A stretch of DNA of 64,000 bases from an uncultured Poribacteria bacterium (GCA_951813545.1 OX638352.1:2294001-2358000); one strand, 5' to 3'; shown: positions 16,701 to 26,730, counted from the first letter of the stretch. Numbers and translations: made by a program. The notes: generated from the letters alone by a model not told the origin.

Positions 16701-19700
16701 TGGTGGTTTGAATCAATTCACATTTACGGTCGCAGATGTAGTTCCTGGTGAAGGTATAGAACCTTCAGATATATTGTGGGAATCGCAAACGATTGAGTTG
16801 TTAGATGCTTCTGGAAATACAGTTCCAACCGCGCTGACGTATGATGAGTTAGCGAGTCAGTTATACTTGACGCTTTCCGCTCCGTTCGCTCAAGATGGAA
16901 GTGTTGATGGTGAATATACCGTCAAGTTAGGGGTTGTTGATAAAGCAGGGAATCGTTTGGATTCGGAGTATACTTTCATTTATGACTCTCAAGTACCGTC
17001 TCTTTCCTCTGTGACGGTGAACACCGATCCACCAGTGGTACTTGTGCCAAATCGAATTACTGAGATTTTGGAATCTGTAAGCGGTATCACCTTTGAATTT
17101 GAAGAGGCGACGCGCGTTGATTTTGCCAATACTCAGATTACCTTAATGGATCCGGCTGGAGAGGCGATTCCTCTTACTTTGGAAGATGATGGCGCGACAG
17201 GTCTGACAGCAAGTTTTCTCCCGTTGGTTCAAGTCGGTACGTATACACTGTCTGTGACGGCACAGGATATAGCAGGGAATGTTGCCTCTGGTGCTGTTGA
17301 TTACCGGTTCACTTTGGATTTAGCGTTACCAGTTGTCAGTTCAGTAATAATTGGCGGTAAGTCTGGGACGATCGTTTACGTTAATGGGACAGCCGCTAAC
17401 ATCGTTGCGACTTTCGCCGATTTGAGCGGTGTTGGGTTGGCATTAGGTGAGGGTGGCTCAACGATTGCTGTCACGAGCCCCAGCGGCATTCCCGCACCCG
17501 GTATCACCACAGCCACTGGCGAGAATCAATTGACGTGGTCTCCCATCGTTCTTCCAACTGATGGGAGTGCGGATGGTCGCTATACCGTTACGGTTACACC
17601 GATTGATAACGCCGGAAGGCAGGGCGATGTCGTCTATCGTCAATTCGTTTACGATACACAGGAGCCACGTATTACCGCGGCGACATCACTAACATTAAAT
17701 GCCCCTGTCTCTTATGTCAGTGGTGGTTTAAGTCAGTTCACATTTACAGTCTCAGATGTAGTTCCTGGTGAAGGTATAGAACCATCAGATATATTATGGG
17801 AGTCGCAAACGATTGCGTTGTTAGATGCTGCTGGAAATACAGTTCCAACCGCGCTGACGTATGATGAGTTAGCGAGTCAGCTCTACTTGACGCTCTTGTC
17901 TCCGTTTGCTCAAGATGGGAGTGTTGATGGTGAGTATACCGTCAAGTTAGGGATTGTAGACAAAGCGGGAAATATTTTGGATTTGGAGCATACTTTCATT
18001 TATGATTCTCAAGTGCCACGTCTTTTCTCTGTGGTGGTAAACACTGAGTCGCCAATGGAGCTTATCCCGGAAGATATTGCTAATATTTCTGAGTCGATAA
18101 GCAGTATCACACTTGCTTTTGAAGAGGTGCTCCGTATTGATTTTGCGAATACCGTGATTACATTGATGGGGCCGGATGGCGAGGCGATTCCGGTGACGTT
18201 AGAAGATAGTGGCACGACGGGTCTGACTGTGAGTTTTCAGTCGTTGCGTCAGGTTGGGATGTATACGCTGTCTGTGACATTGCAGGACGTGGCAGGGAAT
18301 ATTGCCACCGATACTCGTGAGTTTATCTATGATACAGAGGAGCCTCAAGTAACAGCGTCATCTCCATTGACGTTGAGTCAACCTATATCTTACATCAGCG
18401 GCGATTTGCGTCAGTTCACGTTTACGATTGAAGATGTGGGTCCCTCGGATTTGGAATGGGAGTCGCAAGCGGTTGAGGTGTTAGATGCGTCAGGGAATGT
18501 AGTTCCCGCGACGCTGACCTTCGATGAGTTATCGAGCCAACTCTACGTGACACTTTCGTCTCCGTTTGCTCAAGACGGGAGTGCCGATGGTGAGTATACG
18601 GTGCGGTTAGGGATTGTAGACAAAGCCGGGAATGTTTTGGCTTCGGTGCACACGTTCATTTATGACTCTCAAGTGCCACGTCTTTCCTCTGTGATGGTAA
18701 ACACCGAGTTGCCGGTGGTGCTTATCCCGGGGGGTATAGTTGATATTTCTGAGTCGATAAGCAGTATCACACTTGCTTTTGAGGATGCGCTCCGTGTTGA
18801 TTTTGCGAATACCGTGATTACATTGATGGATCCAGATGGCGAGGAGATTCCTCTTACTTTGGAAGATAATGGGACGACGGGTCTGACGGCGAGTTTCCTT
18901 TCGTTGCGTCAGGTTGGTGTCTATACGTTGTCAGTGACAGCACAGGATGTGGCAGGGAACGTTGCATCTGGTGCTGTGAATTATCGGTTCTCGCTGGATT
19001 TAACATTGCCAAGTGTGAGTTCAGTGATGATAGGTGGTAAGTCCGGTGATGTTGTTTTCATCAATGGTAGTAATCCGACGATAGTAGCGACCTTTTCGGA
19101 TGACACAGGTATGGGTCTAACCGAAGGTGGTTCAAGCGTTGTTGTAACAAATGCTTCAGGTGCTGCTGTGCCGGGTCAAGTGCGTGTAGAAGATGCGAAC
19201 CAGTTGATATGGCAACCGCTATCGCTTCCAACAGATGGGAGTGTTGATGGTAGATATACTGTAGAGATCACCCCAGTTGATACATCAGGCAGGCGTGGTG
19301 AAGTCGTCTATCGTGAGTTTATCTATGATACAGAAGAGCCTCAAATAACAGCGTCATCTCCATTGACGTTGAGTCAACCTATATCTTATATCGGCGGTGA
19401 TTTGCGTCAGTTCACGTTTACGGTTGCAGATGTGGGTCCCTCGGATTTGGAATGGGAGTCTCAGACAGTTGCGTTGTTAGATGCTTCTGGAAGTATGGTT
19501 CCGGCGACGGTGACATCCGATGAGTTATCGAGTCAACTCTATTTGACGTTGTCTTCGCCATTTGCTCAAGACGGCGGTGCTGATGGCACCTATACAGTGA
19601 CATTAGACGTCATAGACAAAGCCGGGAATCTATTGGAATCGGAGCATACGTTCATTTATGACTCTCAGGTGCCACGTCTTTCTTCTGCGATGGTGAACAC

Positions 19701-22700
19701 TGAATCTCCGGTAGTGCTTATCCCGGAAGGTATTGCTGACATTTCTGAATCGATAAGCAGTATCACGCTTGCTTTTGAAGAGGCGACGCGCGTTGATTTT
19801 ACCAATACGCAGATTACCTTGATGGGACCGACTGGAGAAACGATTCCGGTGACGTTAGAAGATAGTGGCACGACGGGTCTGACTGTGAGTTTTCAGTCGT
19901 TGCGTCAGGTTGGGATGTATACGCTGTCTGTGACATTGCAGGACGTGGCAGGGAATATTGCCACCGATACTCGTGAGTTTATCTATGATACAGAGGAGCC
20001 TCAAGTAACAGCGTCATCTCCATTGACGTTGAGTCAACCTATATCTTACATCAGCGGCGATTTGCGTCAGTTCACATTTACGATTGAAGATGTGGGTCCC
20101 TCGGATTTGGAATGGGAGTCTCAGACAGTTGCGTTGTTAGATGCTTCTGGAAGTGTGGTTCCGGCGACGGTGACATCCGATGAGTTATCGAGCCAACTCT
20201 ACTTGACGCTTTCGTCTCCGTTTGCTCAAGATGGAAGTGTGGATGGTGAATATACCGTCAAGTTAGGTATTGTTGACAAGGCAGGGAATCTGTTGGAATC
20301 GGAGCATACGTTCATTTATGATTCTCAGGTGCCACGTCTTTCTTCTGCGATGGTGAACACTGAATCTCCGGTAGTGCTTATCCCGGAAGGTATTGCTGAC
20401 ATTTCTGAATCGATAAGCAGTATCACGCTTGCTTTTGAAGAGGCGACGCGCGTTGATTTTACCAATACGCAGATTACCTTGATGGGACCGACTGGAGAGT
20501 CAGTTCCACTGACCTTGAGAGATAATGGGACGACGGGTCTGACGGCGAGTTTCCTCCCATTGCGTCAGGTTGGCATGTATACACTGTCTGTGACGGCGCA
20601 GGATGTAGCAGGGAATATTGCGTCGGGTGCTGTGAATTATCGGTTCGCACTGGATTTAGTCTTGCCAAGTGTGAGTTCCGTGATGATAGGTGGTAAGTCC
20701 GGTGATGTTGTTTTCATCAATGGCAGCGATCCGACGATAGTAGCAACCTTTTCGGATGACACAGGTATGAGTCTAACCGAAGGTGGTTCAAGCATCGTCG
20801 TAACCAGTAGTGCTTCAGGTGCTGCTGTGCCGGGTCAAGTGCGTGTAGAAGATGCGAACCAGTTGATATGGCAACCGCTATCGCTCCCGACAGATGGAAG
20901 TGTTGATGGTAGGTATGCCGTAGAAATCACGCCCGTTGATACATCGGGGGGGCGTGGTGAAGTCGTCTATCGTCAATTTATCTATGATACAGAAGAACCT
21001 CAAATAACAGCGTCATCACCTTTGATGCTGAGCCAACCCGTGTCTTATATCAATGGCAATTTAAACCAGTTCACGTTTACAGTTCAAGATGTGGGTCCCG
21101 CGGATTTGGAATGGGAATCGCAAACGATAGCGTTGTTAGATGCTTCTGGAAATGCGGTTCCAACCACGCTGACATATGATGAGTTAGCGAGTCAACTCTA
21201 CTTGACGCTATCGTCTCCATTCGCTCAAGACGGGAGTGCTGATGGTGAATATACAGTCGGGTTAGGCATTTTTGACAAAGCAGGAAATCGTTTGGATTCC
21301 GAGCATACTTTCATTTATGATTCTCAAGTACCTCGTCTTTCCTCTGTGATAGTAAACACTGATCCATCGGTGGAACTTGTACCGAATCGAATTGCTGAGG
21401 TTTTGGAATCTATAAGCAGTATCACACTTCAATTTGAAGAAGCAACACGGATTGATTTTGCCAATACCCAGATTACCTTGATGGGTCCAGATCCATCTGG
21501 CGAGACTGATGACGATGGGGTACCTATTGAATCTGAGTTCCCACTTGCTTTACAAGATGATGGCGCATCTCAGGTTACCGTCAATTTCCTAAAATTGGAA
21601 CACATCGGTTCGTATACTCTTTCTGTCACACCGCGAGATGTAGCAGGAAATGCCGCATCCGGTCCTGTTAATTACAGCTTCTTTTTGGATATTCCCTTGC
21701 CACGTGTAAGTTCTGTCGTTATCGGCGAGGCCGAGACAACTGAAAGCAGCGATGTTGCTTACGTCAACGAAAACAATATGCTCATTGGAGCGTTCCTTGT
21801 TGATCCAACAGAGACAGGGTTATCCTTCGGGACTGAAGGGTCAAGTATTACCGTGGTGGACACCAATAACACGATCGTCCGTGGGACAGTAGGTTCCGAT
21901 GGCGAAAACCTGATCGTTTGGGAACCGCGAGGACTTACATCTGATGGCACTACAGATGGTCGGTACAGCGTATATGTCATACCCGTGGATCAAGCTGGGC
22001 GGCAAGGTAACTCAGTGTATCGTGAGTTTATTTACGATACCCAAGAACCAGAGATAATAGCCGCTGACCCGATCAACTTAAGTCAACCGGTCTCCTATAT
22101 CAGTCGGAGCTTAACACAACTTCATTTCACTGTCGCGGATGTTGGTCCCGCCGACCTCATACTTTCAGATCAGAAAGTTACCCTCCGCGATGCGAGCGGT
22201 AGTTTGGTGCCAGCACAACTCACTGATGATACTGAAAACCAACTTTTTCTCACGCTCGATCAGCCCTTGCCACTTGATGGTAGCATGGATGGTGAATACA
22301 CTGTTGGCATTGCGTTAGCGGACCAAGCAGGAAACCCGTATACAGTTGAACACTTGATTGTTTATGATACCCAAGCACCCACCCTCGTTAGCACAGTACC
22401 TACTGATGGAGCTTTGCTCACCGAGGATATCACGCAGATACAGGTAACCCTCAATGATAAGGGAGATAGTGGTATTGACTGGGCAATGACTACGGTAACG
22501 TTGGTCAATCCAAGTGGCACACAAATATCTGGTGAACTTGTTAGTGATGGCACATCAGAATTAACCCTAACGACGAATCAACTCGTTGCTGATGGGCGAT
22601 ACATCATCCGTGTCCAGGCTATTGACCGTGCAGGCAATGGAGATGCGACCGTCTTTGAACGGAGTTTCCTCTTGTCAAGACGCTTACCTACCGTGGTTTC

Positions 22701-24396
22701 GACAGACCCGATTACAGCACCAGCGGACGAAGCATTTACAAATGAAGAGCTTGAGCGGATAGAGGTGAGGCTTGAAACAGATGATGAAAATCACCTTTCA
22801 ACGCTTCGCTTGCTAAACTCTGCTGATCAAATTATTGCGGGGCAGCAACGGCGGACAAGTAACCGGCTAATCTATGACCTTATCCGTCCACTCGCAACCG
22901 ATGGATCCGAAGATGGAATCTATACTATTGAGTTTACACCGATCAGTGCTTCCGGACGGAGTGGTGGAGTTCAACGATTCACCTTCACCTATGACACACA
23001 GTCACCGGAGATTGAGACTGATGAAGTAATTAGTCTCGTCGTTGTACAGCCTGAAGTTAATAATTCCTTGACAGAGATTCGCGTTAATCTCACCGATGAA
23101 ACGTCCGGAATTGATTGGAAAAACCTTGATGAGAAATGGCTAACCTTTGAACGTCTCTCGCCAAAACCAACGAAAATTTCAGGACGAGTATCTGACGATG
23201 GGCAAGGGAACCTCACTTTCCGGCTCACTGTTCCGCTCGCTGACAACGGTTCCGCAGATGGTGAATATCAAATCACCATTAACCCCACAGACCGCGCAGG
23301 GAACGACGATGAACCCTATGAAAGGGTTTTCGTCTACGACACCAACCCACCGACAATTGATGAAGGCACTTTACTTATCAATGAGGTACCACTGCTTGTT
23401 GACCTCAATGCAGAGGATTATCCAACCGCAGTTTCTACAACCGGCGGTGTCGTCATCCAAGCAAATATATTTGACACAGGGTTAGGGGTCAACTTGGCAC
23501 AGTCCAGGATTATTGTGAGGAGTCCGGACGGATCGGAAATCTCCGGCAATACGCAGCAGAACGGAGTTGACACGCTCATTTTTAAGTCCGATGGACTCAC
23601 GCTCCAAGGGGTTTATAAAATCACGGTTATCAGCATAGGAAACGACTCCGAACTCCTTGGATTCGCACCAACGGACTCAATTACCACCGAATTTCTTTAT
23701 GAAACGACCGCACCGACTGCTGCTATAACGAGTGATGGTGGTGAAACCGAGTTGACTGATAAGGCACTGCCATTAGAAGGTACAGCCTCTGATCCAGGAG
23801 GAACACAGCGGATTGGTGAGGGTGAAATTCCTGTCCCGGCATCCGGTGTGTGGCTTGTAGAAATCGTTGGTACCGGTCCCGATAATCAACCCATTGATCC
23901 AGTTGCCGCTGTTGATGACAGCGATGCAGAACAGGAACCGTGGAGCGTCTGGTCTATTGACTTCCTACCAACGCGTTCCGGTGAATACGACTTGGATGTT
24001 CGAGTCACCGACAATGCAGGGAATTACGCTATTTACGACATTGGTAAATATACTATGTCTGTGTCGCTGACTTTCCGAGGCACGACCTTTGGATGGCCAA
24101 ATCCGCTCCGACTCTCAAAACGGGATGTTGCCTTCTTTTCTTTTGATGTTAACGTTCCACTTGGCGACACGATCGAACTTACGCTGAGCATCTATGATTG
24201 GAGTGGTGACATGGTGCTCTCGCAAACGTACCCTGATGTTGTGTCCGGACAGCGCAATGACCAGTTGGTGAAATGGAATTTGGAGAACCAAGCGGGCACC
24301 GCTGTCGCGCGAGGACTCTATATCTTCCGCTTGGAGGCTGTCAACGCAGCAGGGAATCGAGCGAACATTGTGGGTAAAGTGCTGGTTGTTGACTAA
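13744..24396 (+). CDS. Giant secreted repeat protein (Ig-like modules, FlgD-like C-terminus)
   Basis: A 3550-residue protein. A signal segment lies at residues about 36-61 (VVNFLFFQIFICLAALMITPNVWA) after a basic N-terminus. The body is roughly 30 beta-sandwich modules of about 110 residues, each ending in a signature like DGSxDGxYTVxxxxxDxAGN followed by an IYDTQxP linker. In the middle (16.3-22 kb) three module types alternate with a period of about 340 residues, and DNA identity between copies is very high. The last about 115 residues (SIYDWSGDMV ... ARGLYIFRLEAVN) resemble the FlgD Ig-like/type IX C-terminal domain. A PorV/PorQ-like gene follows at 89 bp, which supports export to the cell surface. 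Likely an adhesin or surface fibre. Start: GTG with AGGGAG upstream; an ATG lies 6 codons in. Confidence 0.88.
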   Translation: MSINKNMYGVICKSIHKGRHRRDGGDYPSTKFPIRLGVVNFLFFQIFICLAALMITPNVWAALTSMSVDASGDFIFRGGSDRLLITFIVDDRTNDDGDPYAVTANGALIAQGTVLPNETVRILWDGSANGQQLPDGKYTITVTLNRAKRDDEGANDDLEKEGQEVTLDATPPRISSIDANGTKIAEGSFVNIESVSLITVTPELDDGSSIDFGPNLSNIVLKNEQGTTVAGSLSHTDSTDSTSGTLTFTLGNPLDVPSENGTYTLEITLSDKARNILRSETKFTFDNVTPSLTSVSTSRGRLTPGAGISQQLSYVEATFTDNLADGLDLFASSISLTGPNGDVLGQQTQPSTNRIRWQFLSPLSPTDGLQDGQYTIQIVGADKAGNQTGDIEVSFLYDNLAPELVSLSPVEGGESFSLIGDTIYYNLPVTQFVATFMEGEQGVGVSLVSGRGISGIVFGTPRGNGINALAGRSLPNAESNTLTYVLDKPIVSRDGSQDGRYILNVQATDLLGNTKIYNYRLIYDTQLPTLISTMPAANETVSELSQVEVKLNEETSGIDFIQSSFQLTRDDSSAQVDVPVNITSNGTDTITLTLTEPIALDGSDDGTYRIEITPTDRAGNSGMTAVREFYLISQKHEPEIRLTIPETTTVNSLATITAEITDYIGAGIDFDASTLTVRNSQGALIAQEDLEHDDVNNLLTWTAQTPTARDGSADGGYTITTTFIDFTGQSFTQEFSVILDTQFPAIESVQVAAESPTPLAENRTTDIADSVGQITVAFDEAAGDIDFGATVVSLMGPGETVIPVNRVDNGQAVLTLNFQVLTQRGEYTLSITPQDLAGNQSAAPFVYRFRIDVALPAVSSVLIDGKVGTLVYVNGTAANIVATFTDLSGVGVALGDGGSTITVTSPSGIPAPGITTATGTNQLTWSPIVLPTDGSADGRYTVTITPIDNAGRQGDVVYRQFVYDTQEPRVTAATPLTLNAPVSYVSGGLNQFTFTVADVVPGEGIEPSDILWESQTIELLDASGNTVPTALTYDELASQLYLTLSAPFAQDGSVDGEYTVKLGVVDKAGNRLDSEYTFIYDSQVPSLSSVTVNTDPPVVLVPNRITEILESVSGITFEFEEATRVDFANTQITLMDPAGEAIPLTLEDDGATGLTASFLPLVQVGTYTLSVTAQDIAGNVASGAVDYRFTLDLALPVVSSVIIGGKSGTIVYVNGTAANIVATFADLSGVGLALGEGGSTIAVTSPSGIPAPGITTATGENQLTWSPIVLPTDGSADGRYTVTVTPIDNAGRQGDVVYRQFVYDTQEPRITAATSLTLNAPVSYVSGGLSQFTFTVSDVVPGEGIEPSDILWESQTIALLDAAGNTVPTALTYDELASQLYLTLLSPFAQDGSVDGEYTVKLGIVDKAGNILDLEHTFIYDSQVPRLFSVVVNTESPMELIPEDIANISESISSITLAFEEVLRIDFANTVITLMGPDGEAIPVTLEDSGTTGLTVSFQSLRQVGMYTLSVTLQDVAGNIATDTREFIYDTEEPQVTASSPLTLSQPISYISGDLRQFTFTIEDVGPSDLEWESQAVEVLDASGNVVPATLTFDELSSQLYVTLSSPFAQDGSADGEYTVRLGIVDKAGNVLASVHTFIYDSQVPRLSSVMVNTELPVVLIPGGIVDISESISSITLAFEDALRVDFANTVITLMDPDGEEIPLTLEDNGTTGLTASFLSLRQVGVYTLSVTAQDVAGNVASGAVNYRFSLDLTLPSVSSVMIGGKSGDVVFINGSNPTIVATFSDDTGMGLTEGGSSVVVTNASGAAVPGQVRVEDANQLIWQPLSLPTDGSVDGRYTVEITPVDTSGRRGEVVYREFIYDTEEPQITASSPLTLSQPISYIGGDLRQFTFTVADVGPSDLEWESQTVALLDASGSMVPATVTSDELSSQLYLTLSSPFAQDGGADGTYTVTLDVIDKAGNLLESEHTFIYDSQVPRLSSAMVNTESPVVLIPEGIADISESISSITLAFEEATRVDFTNTQITLMGPTGETIPVTLEDSGTTGLTVSFQSLRQVGMYTLSVTLQDVAGNIATDTREFIYDTEEPQVTASSPLTLSQPISYISGDLRQFTFTIEDVGPSDLEWESQTVALLDASGSVVPATVTSDELSSQLYLTLSSPFAQDGSVDGEYTVKLGIVDKAGNLLESEHTFIYDSQVPRLSSAMVNTESPVVLIPEGIADISESISSITLAFEEATRVDFTNTQITLMGPTGESVPLTLRDNGTTGLTASFLPLRQVGMYTLSVTAQDVAGNIASGAVNYRFALDLVLPSVSSVMIGGKSGDVVFINGSDPTIVATFSDDTGMSLTEGGSSIVVTSSASGAAVPGQVRVEDANQLIWQPLSLPTDGSVDGRYAVEITPVDTSGGRGEVVYRQFIYDTEEPQITASSPLMLSQPVSYINGNLNQFTFTVQDVGPADLEWESQTIALLDASGNAVPTTLTYDELASQLYLTLSSPFAQDGSADGEYTVGLGIFDKAGNRLDSEHTFIYDSQVPRLSSVIVNTDPSVELVPNRIAEVLESISSITLQFEEATRIDFANTQITLMGPDPSGETDDDGVPIESEFPLALQDDGASQVTVNFLKLEHIGSYTLSVTPRDVAGNAASGPVNYSFFLDIPLPRVSSVVIGEAETTESSDVAYVNENNMLIGAFLVDPTETGLSFGTEGSSITVVDTNNTIVRGTVGSDGENLIVWEPRGLTSDGTTDGRYSVYVIPVDQAGRQGNSVYREFIYDTQEPEIIAADPINLSQPVSYISRSLTQLHFTVADVGPADLILSDQKVTLRDASGSLVPAQLTDDTENQLFLTLDQPLPLDGSMDGEYTVGIALADQAGNPYTVEHLIVYDTQAPTLVSTVPTDGALLTEDITQIQVTLNDKGDSGIDWAMTTVTLVNPSGTQISGELVSDGTSELTLTTNQLVADGRYIIRVQAIDRAGNGDATVFERSFLLSRRLPTVVSTDPITAPADEAFTNEELERIEVRLETDDENHLSTLRLLNSADQIIAGQQRRTSNRLIYDLIRPLATDGSEDGIYTIEFTPISASGRSGGVQRFTFTYDTQSPEIETDEVISLVVVQPEVNNSLTEIRVNLTDETSGIDWKNLDEKWLTFERLSPKPTKISGRVSDDGQGNLTFRLTVPLADNGSADGEYQITINPTDRAGNDDEPYERVFVYDTNPPTIDEGTLLINEVPLLVDLNAEDYPTAVSTTGGVVIQANIFDTGLGVNLAQSRIIVRSPDGSEISGNTQQNGVDTLIFKSDGLTLQGVYKITVISIGNDSELLGFAPTDSITTEFLYETTAPTAAITSDGGETELTDKALPLEGTASDPGGTQRIGEGEIPVPASGVWLVEIVGTGPDNQPIDPVAAVDDSDAEQEPWSVWSIDFLPTRSGEYDLDVRVTDNAGNYAIYDIGKYTMSVSLTFRGTTFGWPNPLRLSKRDVAFFSFDVNVPLGDTIELTLSIYDWSGDMVLSQTYPDVVSGQRNDQLVKWNLENQAGTAVARGLYIFRLEAVNAAGNRANIVGKVLVVD

Positions 24397-24485
24397 GCAC
24401 ACTGCATTGTGTGAGCCAAGTTTCCATACCCCAAAAATTAGGATTTTAAGCCGATATCGAAAAGTCAGGATAAGGAGAATTTATA

Positions 24486-25469
24486 ATGCTGAAAAGGCGA
24501 ACCGGTCTAATCATAATGGCACTTCTCGTAGTAACCGCGACCGCCCCATGCGTACACGCAGTGAGTATCCATGATGGAGCAGGAACAACCGGTGCTGCTT
24601 TCCTAAAGATTGAAGGAGGGAGTCGGCCCGTTGGGATGGGAGGTGCCTTTGCTGGGCTTGCTAACGACATTAACACTATTTTTTGGAACCCAGCAGGACT
24701 GACCGCTGTACACGACCAAGAATTGACCGCAATGCAACACTTCTCGTTTGCGGACATTAACAACCAAACCATCGGATATGCACAGCGGGTGGACCGGCTC
24801 GTCTGGGGCGCGAGTTTCCTCGGAAGTTTCACTGAAATTGAACGCCGCCAAGGACCAACGGAGGACCCAGATAGCACTGTAACGGTCGGCGGTTTTGCCA
24901 CAGGGTTATCTTTCGCTTATCCGATCGGCACGGCAATGTCAATCGGTGGCACGGCGAAGGTAATTTCAGAGCAGCTGGACATTCAGAATGCCTACGGTGC
25001 CGCAGCAGATGTCGGTGTAATATTGCGTTTGTTTGACAATCATCTTGGGATTGGGGTTGCTGTCCAAAATGCGGGGGTCTTAGATGGTGGGGAAAACCTA
25101 CCGATGGCACTCCGAGCAGGCATCGCTTACAGAATGTGGAAGCAGCCTATGGTAGAAGTAGAGGCAGAGGAAACAGAACCACCGCGTGAACTTTGGGCGT
25201 TCGTCGCCGATGCCAACCTTCCACTCATTGATGCAAATCCGAGTTTCCATATCGGGGCAGAACGCTGGTTTTATGATAGCGTCGCTGCACGTCTTGGATA
25301 CCGAATTGGAATGAATGAGAACCCCAGCGATGGATTGGCACTCGGTGTCGGTGTACGACGTAGCGGTGAAGACGCGTTAGCGAATATCGACTTCCAGTTT
25401 GATTACGCTTTTGTCCCGGATCCTTATGTCGGAAATGCGCATCGCGTCTCTTTTATCACGCGCTTCTAA
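24486..25469 (+). CDS. PorV/PorQ-like outer-membrane protein
   Basis: A 327-residue outer-membrane beta-barrel protein of the PorV/PorQ (UPF0164) type. The signal peptide is MLKRRTGLIIMALLVVTATAPCVHA. The mature N-terminus has the family pattern GTTGAAFLKIEGGSRPVGMGGAFAGLANDIN followed by FWNPAGL. The rest alternates short beta strands, and the protein ends with the aromatic outer-membrane signal VSFITRF. PorV-type proteins act with type IX secretion or related export of large surface proteins. Directly behind a giant protein with a FlgD-like tail, it is probably its outer-membrane partner. The start has AAGGAG 8 nt upstream. It is not a full secretion system: no PorT, SprA or motor genes are in the window. 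Confidence 0.82.
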   Translation: MLKRRTGLIIMALLVVTATAPCVHAVSIHDGAGTTGAAFLKIEGGSRPVGMGGAFAGLANDINTIFWNPAGLTAVHDQELTAMQHFSFADINNQTIGYAQRVDRLVWGASFLGSFTEIERRQGPTEDPDSTVTVGGFATGLSFAYPIGTAMSIGGTAKVISEQLDIQNAYGAAADVGVILRLFDNHLGIGVAVQNAGVLDGGENLPMALRAGIAYRMWKQPMVEVEAEETEPPRELWAFVADANLPLIDANPSFHIGAERWFYDSVAARLGYRIGMNENPSDGLALGVGVRRSGEDALANIDFQFDYAFVPDPYVGNAHRVSFITRF

Positions 25470-25470
25470 T

Positions 25471-25602
25471 AGTTATCAATTAGCACTTCATTCATTGAAT
25501 GATTGCCCACATATTTTCCAGTTTTACTATAAACAGGGTTCTAATGCACACAACATTAGAACCCTGTTTAACTGATAACTTTTAACTGATAACTGATAAC
25601 TA
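25471..25602. repeat. Heptamer-bounded palindromic element, family R5 (copy 1)
   Basis: The left border is TAGTTATCAATTAGC. The right border is a run of AACTGATAACT units (25571-25601). Inside is a perfect hairpin, AACAGGGTTCTAATG with its complement ACATTAGAACCCTGTT (25534-25571), which could also terminate transcription from both converging genes. Related borders occur at 28.85, 45.2 and 49.4 kb. Confidence 0.65.
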
Positions 25603-26730
25603 TTACACACTCGCTTCAAGCATTCGCTCAATTGGCGCGCGAGCTTTGTCAATAGTTTCAGAATTCAGCGTAATCTCATATTCATCGAGGTCCGCATCCT
25701 GATCTATCGCCTCCAGAATTTTCGCTATTTTGCCTAAATTTACCTGTGCCATGTGTGAGCATCGGACGGAGCAGGCTGTCCAGAATTGAACTTCTGGAAA
25801 TTCTTGTGCTAAATTCGAGGTTAATTCACACTCCGAGGCAACAAAGGCACGTTCCAGTTGATTCGCCGCAACACGTTCTGCTATATCCTTCATAATTTGG
25901 CTGGTGCTGCCGTAAAAATCTGCTTCTTGTAGGACATTCGGACGGCATTCCCAGTGCGCGTAAAGTTTACGGCGGGGATGCCCTTTCGGGATTTCAAACG
26001 AGTCACGGATTCCGAGGAGGTCCTCAAGTGTGAACTTTTCATGAACTTCGCAGACTGCACCACGCGCTGTGTTGTCTTTGCCGGGATAGACGACATTCTT
26101 TTCGCCCTTTAATTCTTCCTCCAAATTCTGTGCAAAGAAGATATCGGGCACAAAAATTATTGTATCCCCGGGCATCGTTTTCGCGATATGTGCTGCATTT
26201 GCCGACGTACAACAAATATCCGATTCTGCTTTCGCGTCGGCGTAGCTATTCACATAAATCATCACTGGCGCACCGGGATAGAGGGCCTTCAACTGCTTGA
26301 CATCTTCCGCGCCGAAGTTATCGGCGAGTGAGCACCCTGCTGTTTTGTCTGCGACTAACACTGTTTTGCTAGGGTTTAAGATTTTCGCTGTTTCCGCCAT
26401 AAACGGCACACCGTTAAAAATTAGGTACGGTGCCTCCGTTTTTGCGGCGTACATGCTCAAGCCGAGTGAATCGCCCTGCTCCTCTTTTTCAGACAGTCCG
26501 AAAACGAGTGGCTCCATGTAGTTGTGACCGAGCATTACAATGTTGTGTTTCTGCTTCAGGGCTCGTATCCTGTGGATTGTTTTCGCATGAGCTTCTATAT
26601 CGAGAAAGGTTAAACTTGGATGGTGGCGGTTATATAATTCCTGTTTAACGTCCTCAACGCTCAGTTCCGTTGTACAATTCGGTGCATCTGTTGTGTCGGG
26701 AGTTTCTCCCTTAGAATGCATGACAGTCAT
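25603..26730 (-). CDS. nadA: Quinolinate synthase NadA
   Basis: NadA condenses iminoaspartate with dihydroxyacetone phosphate to quinolinate in de novo NAD synthesis, using a [4Fe-4S] cluster. The 375-residue length fits the longer (Bacillus-type) class. Visible motifs are MLGHNYMEPLV (about 66-76), the cluster cysteines in KTAGCSLADNFG (about 132), GAVCEVHEKF (about 226) and VRCSHMAQVNLGKI (about 317), and YVNSYADAKAESD. The gene stands alone: no nadB or nadC is nearby. ATG 26730 has only a weak AGAAAG upstream, and the in-frame ATG three codons later is an alternative. Confidence 0.93.
   Translation of the reverse strand: MTVMHSKGETPDTTDAPNCTTELSVEDVKQELYNRHHPSLTFLDIEAHAKTIHRIRALKQKHNIVMLGHNYMEPLVFGLSEKEEQGDSLGLSMYAAKTEAPYLIFNGVPFMAETAKILNPSKTVLVADKTAGCSLADNFGAEDVKQLKALYPGAPVMIYVNSYADAKAESDICCTSANAAHIAKTMPGDTIIFVPDIFFAQNLEEELKGEKNVVYPGKDNTARGAVCEVHEKFTLEDLLGIRDSFEIPKGHPRRKLYAHWECRPNVLQEADFYGSTSQIMKDIAERVAANQLERAFVASECELTSNLAQEFPEVQFWTACSVRCSHMAQVNLGKIAKILEAIDQDADLDEYEITLNSETIDKARAPIERMLEASV

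Noticed and set aside
16600..22100. Regularly spaced near-identical blocks that could suggest a CRISPR array or tandem satellite
   Set aside because: The blocks lie in one open reading frame, encode Ig-like modules and have periods of about 330 or 1000 bp, unlike any CRISPR array.
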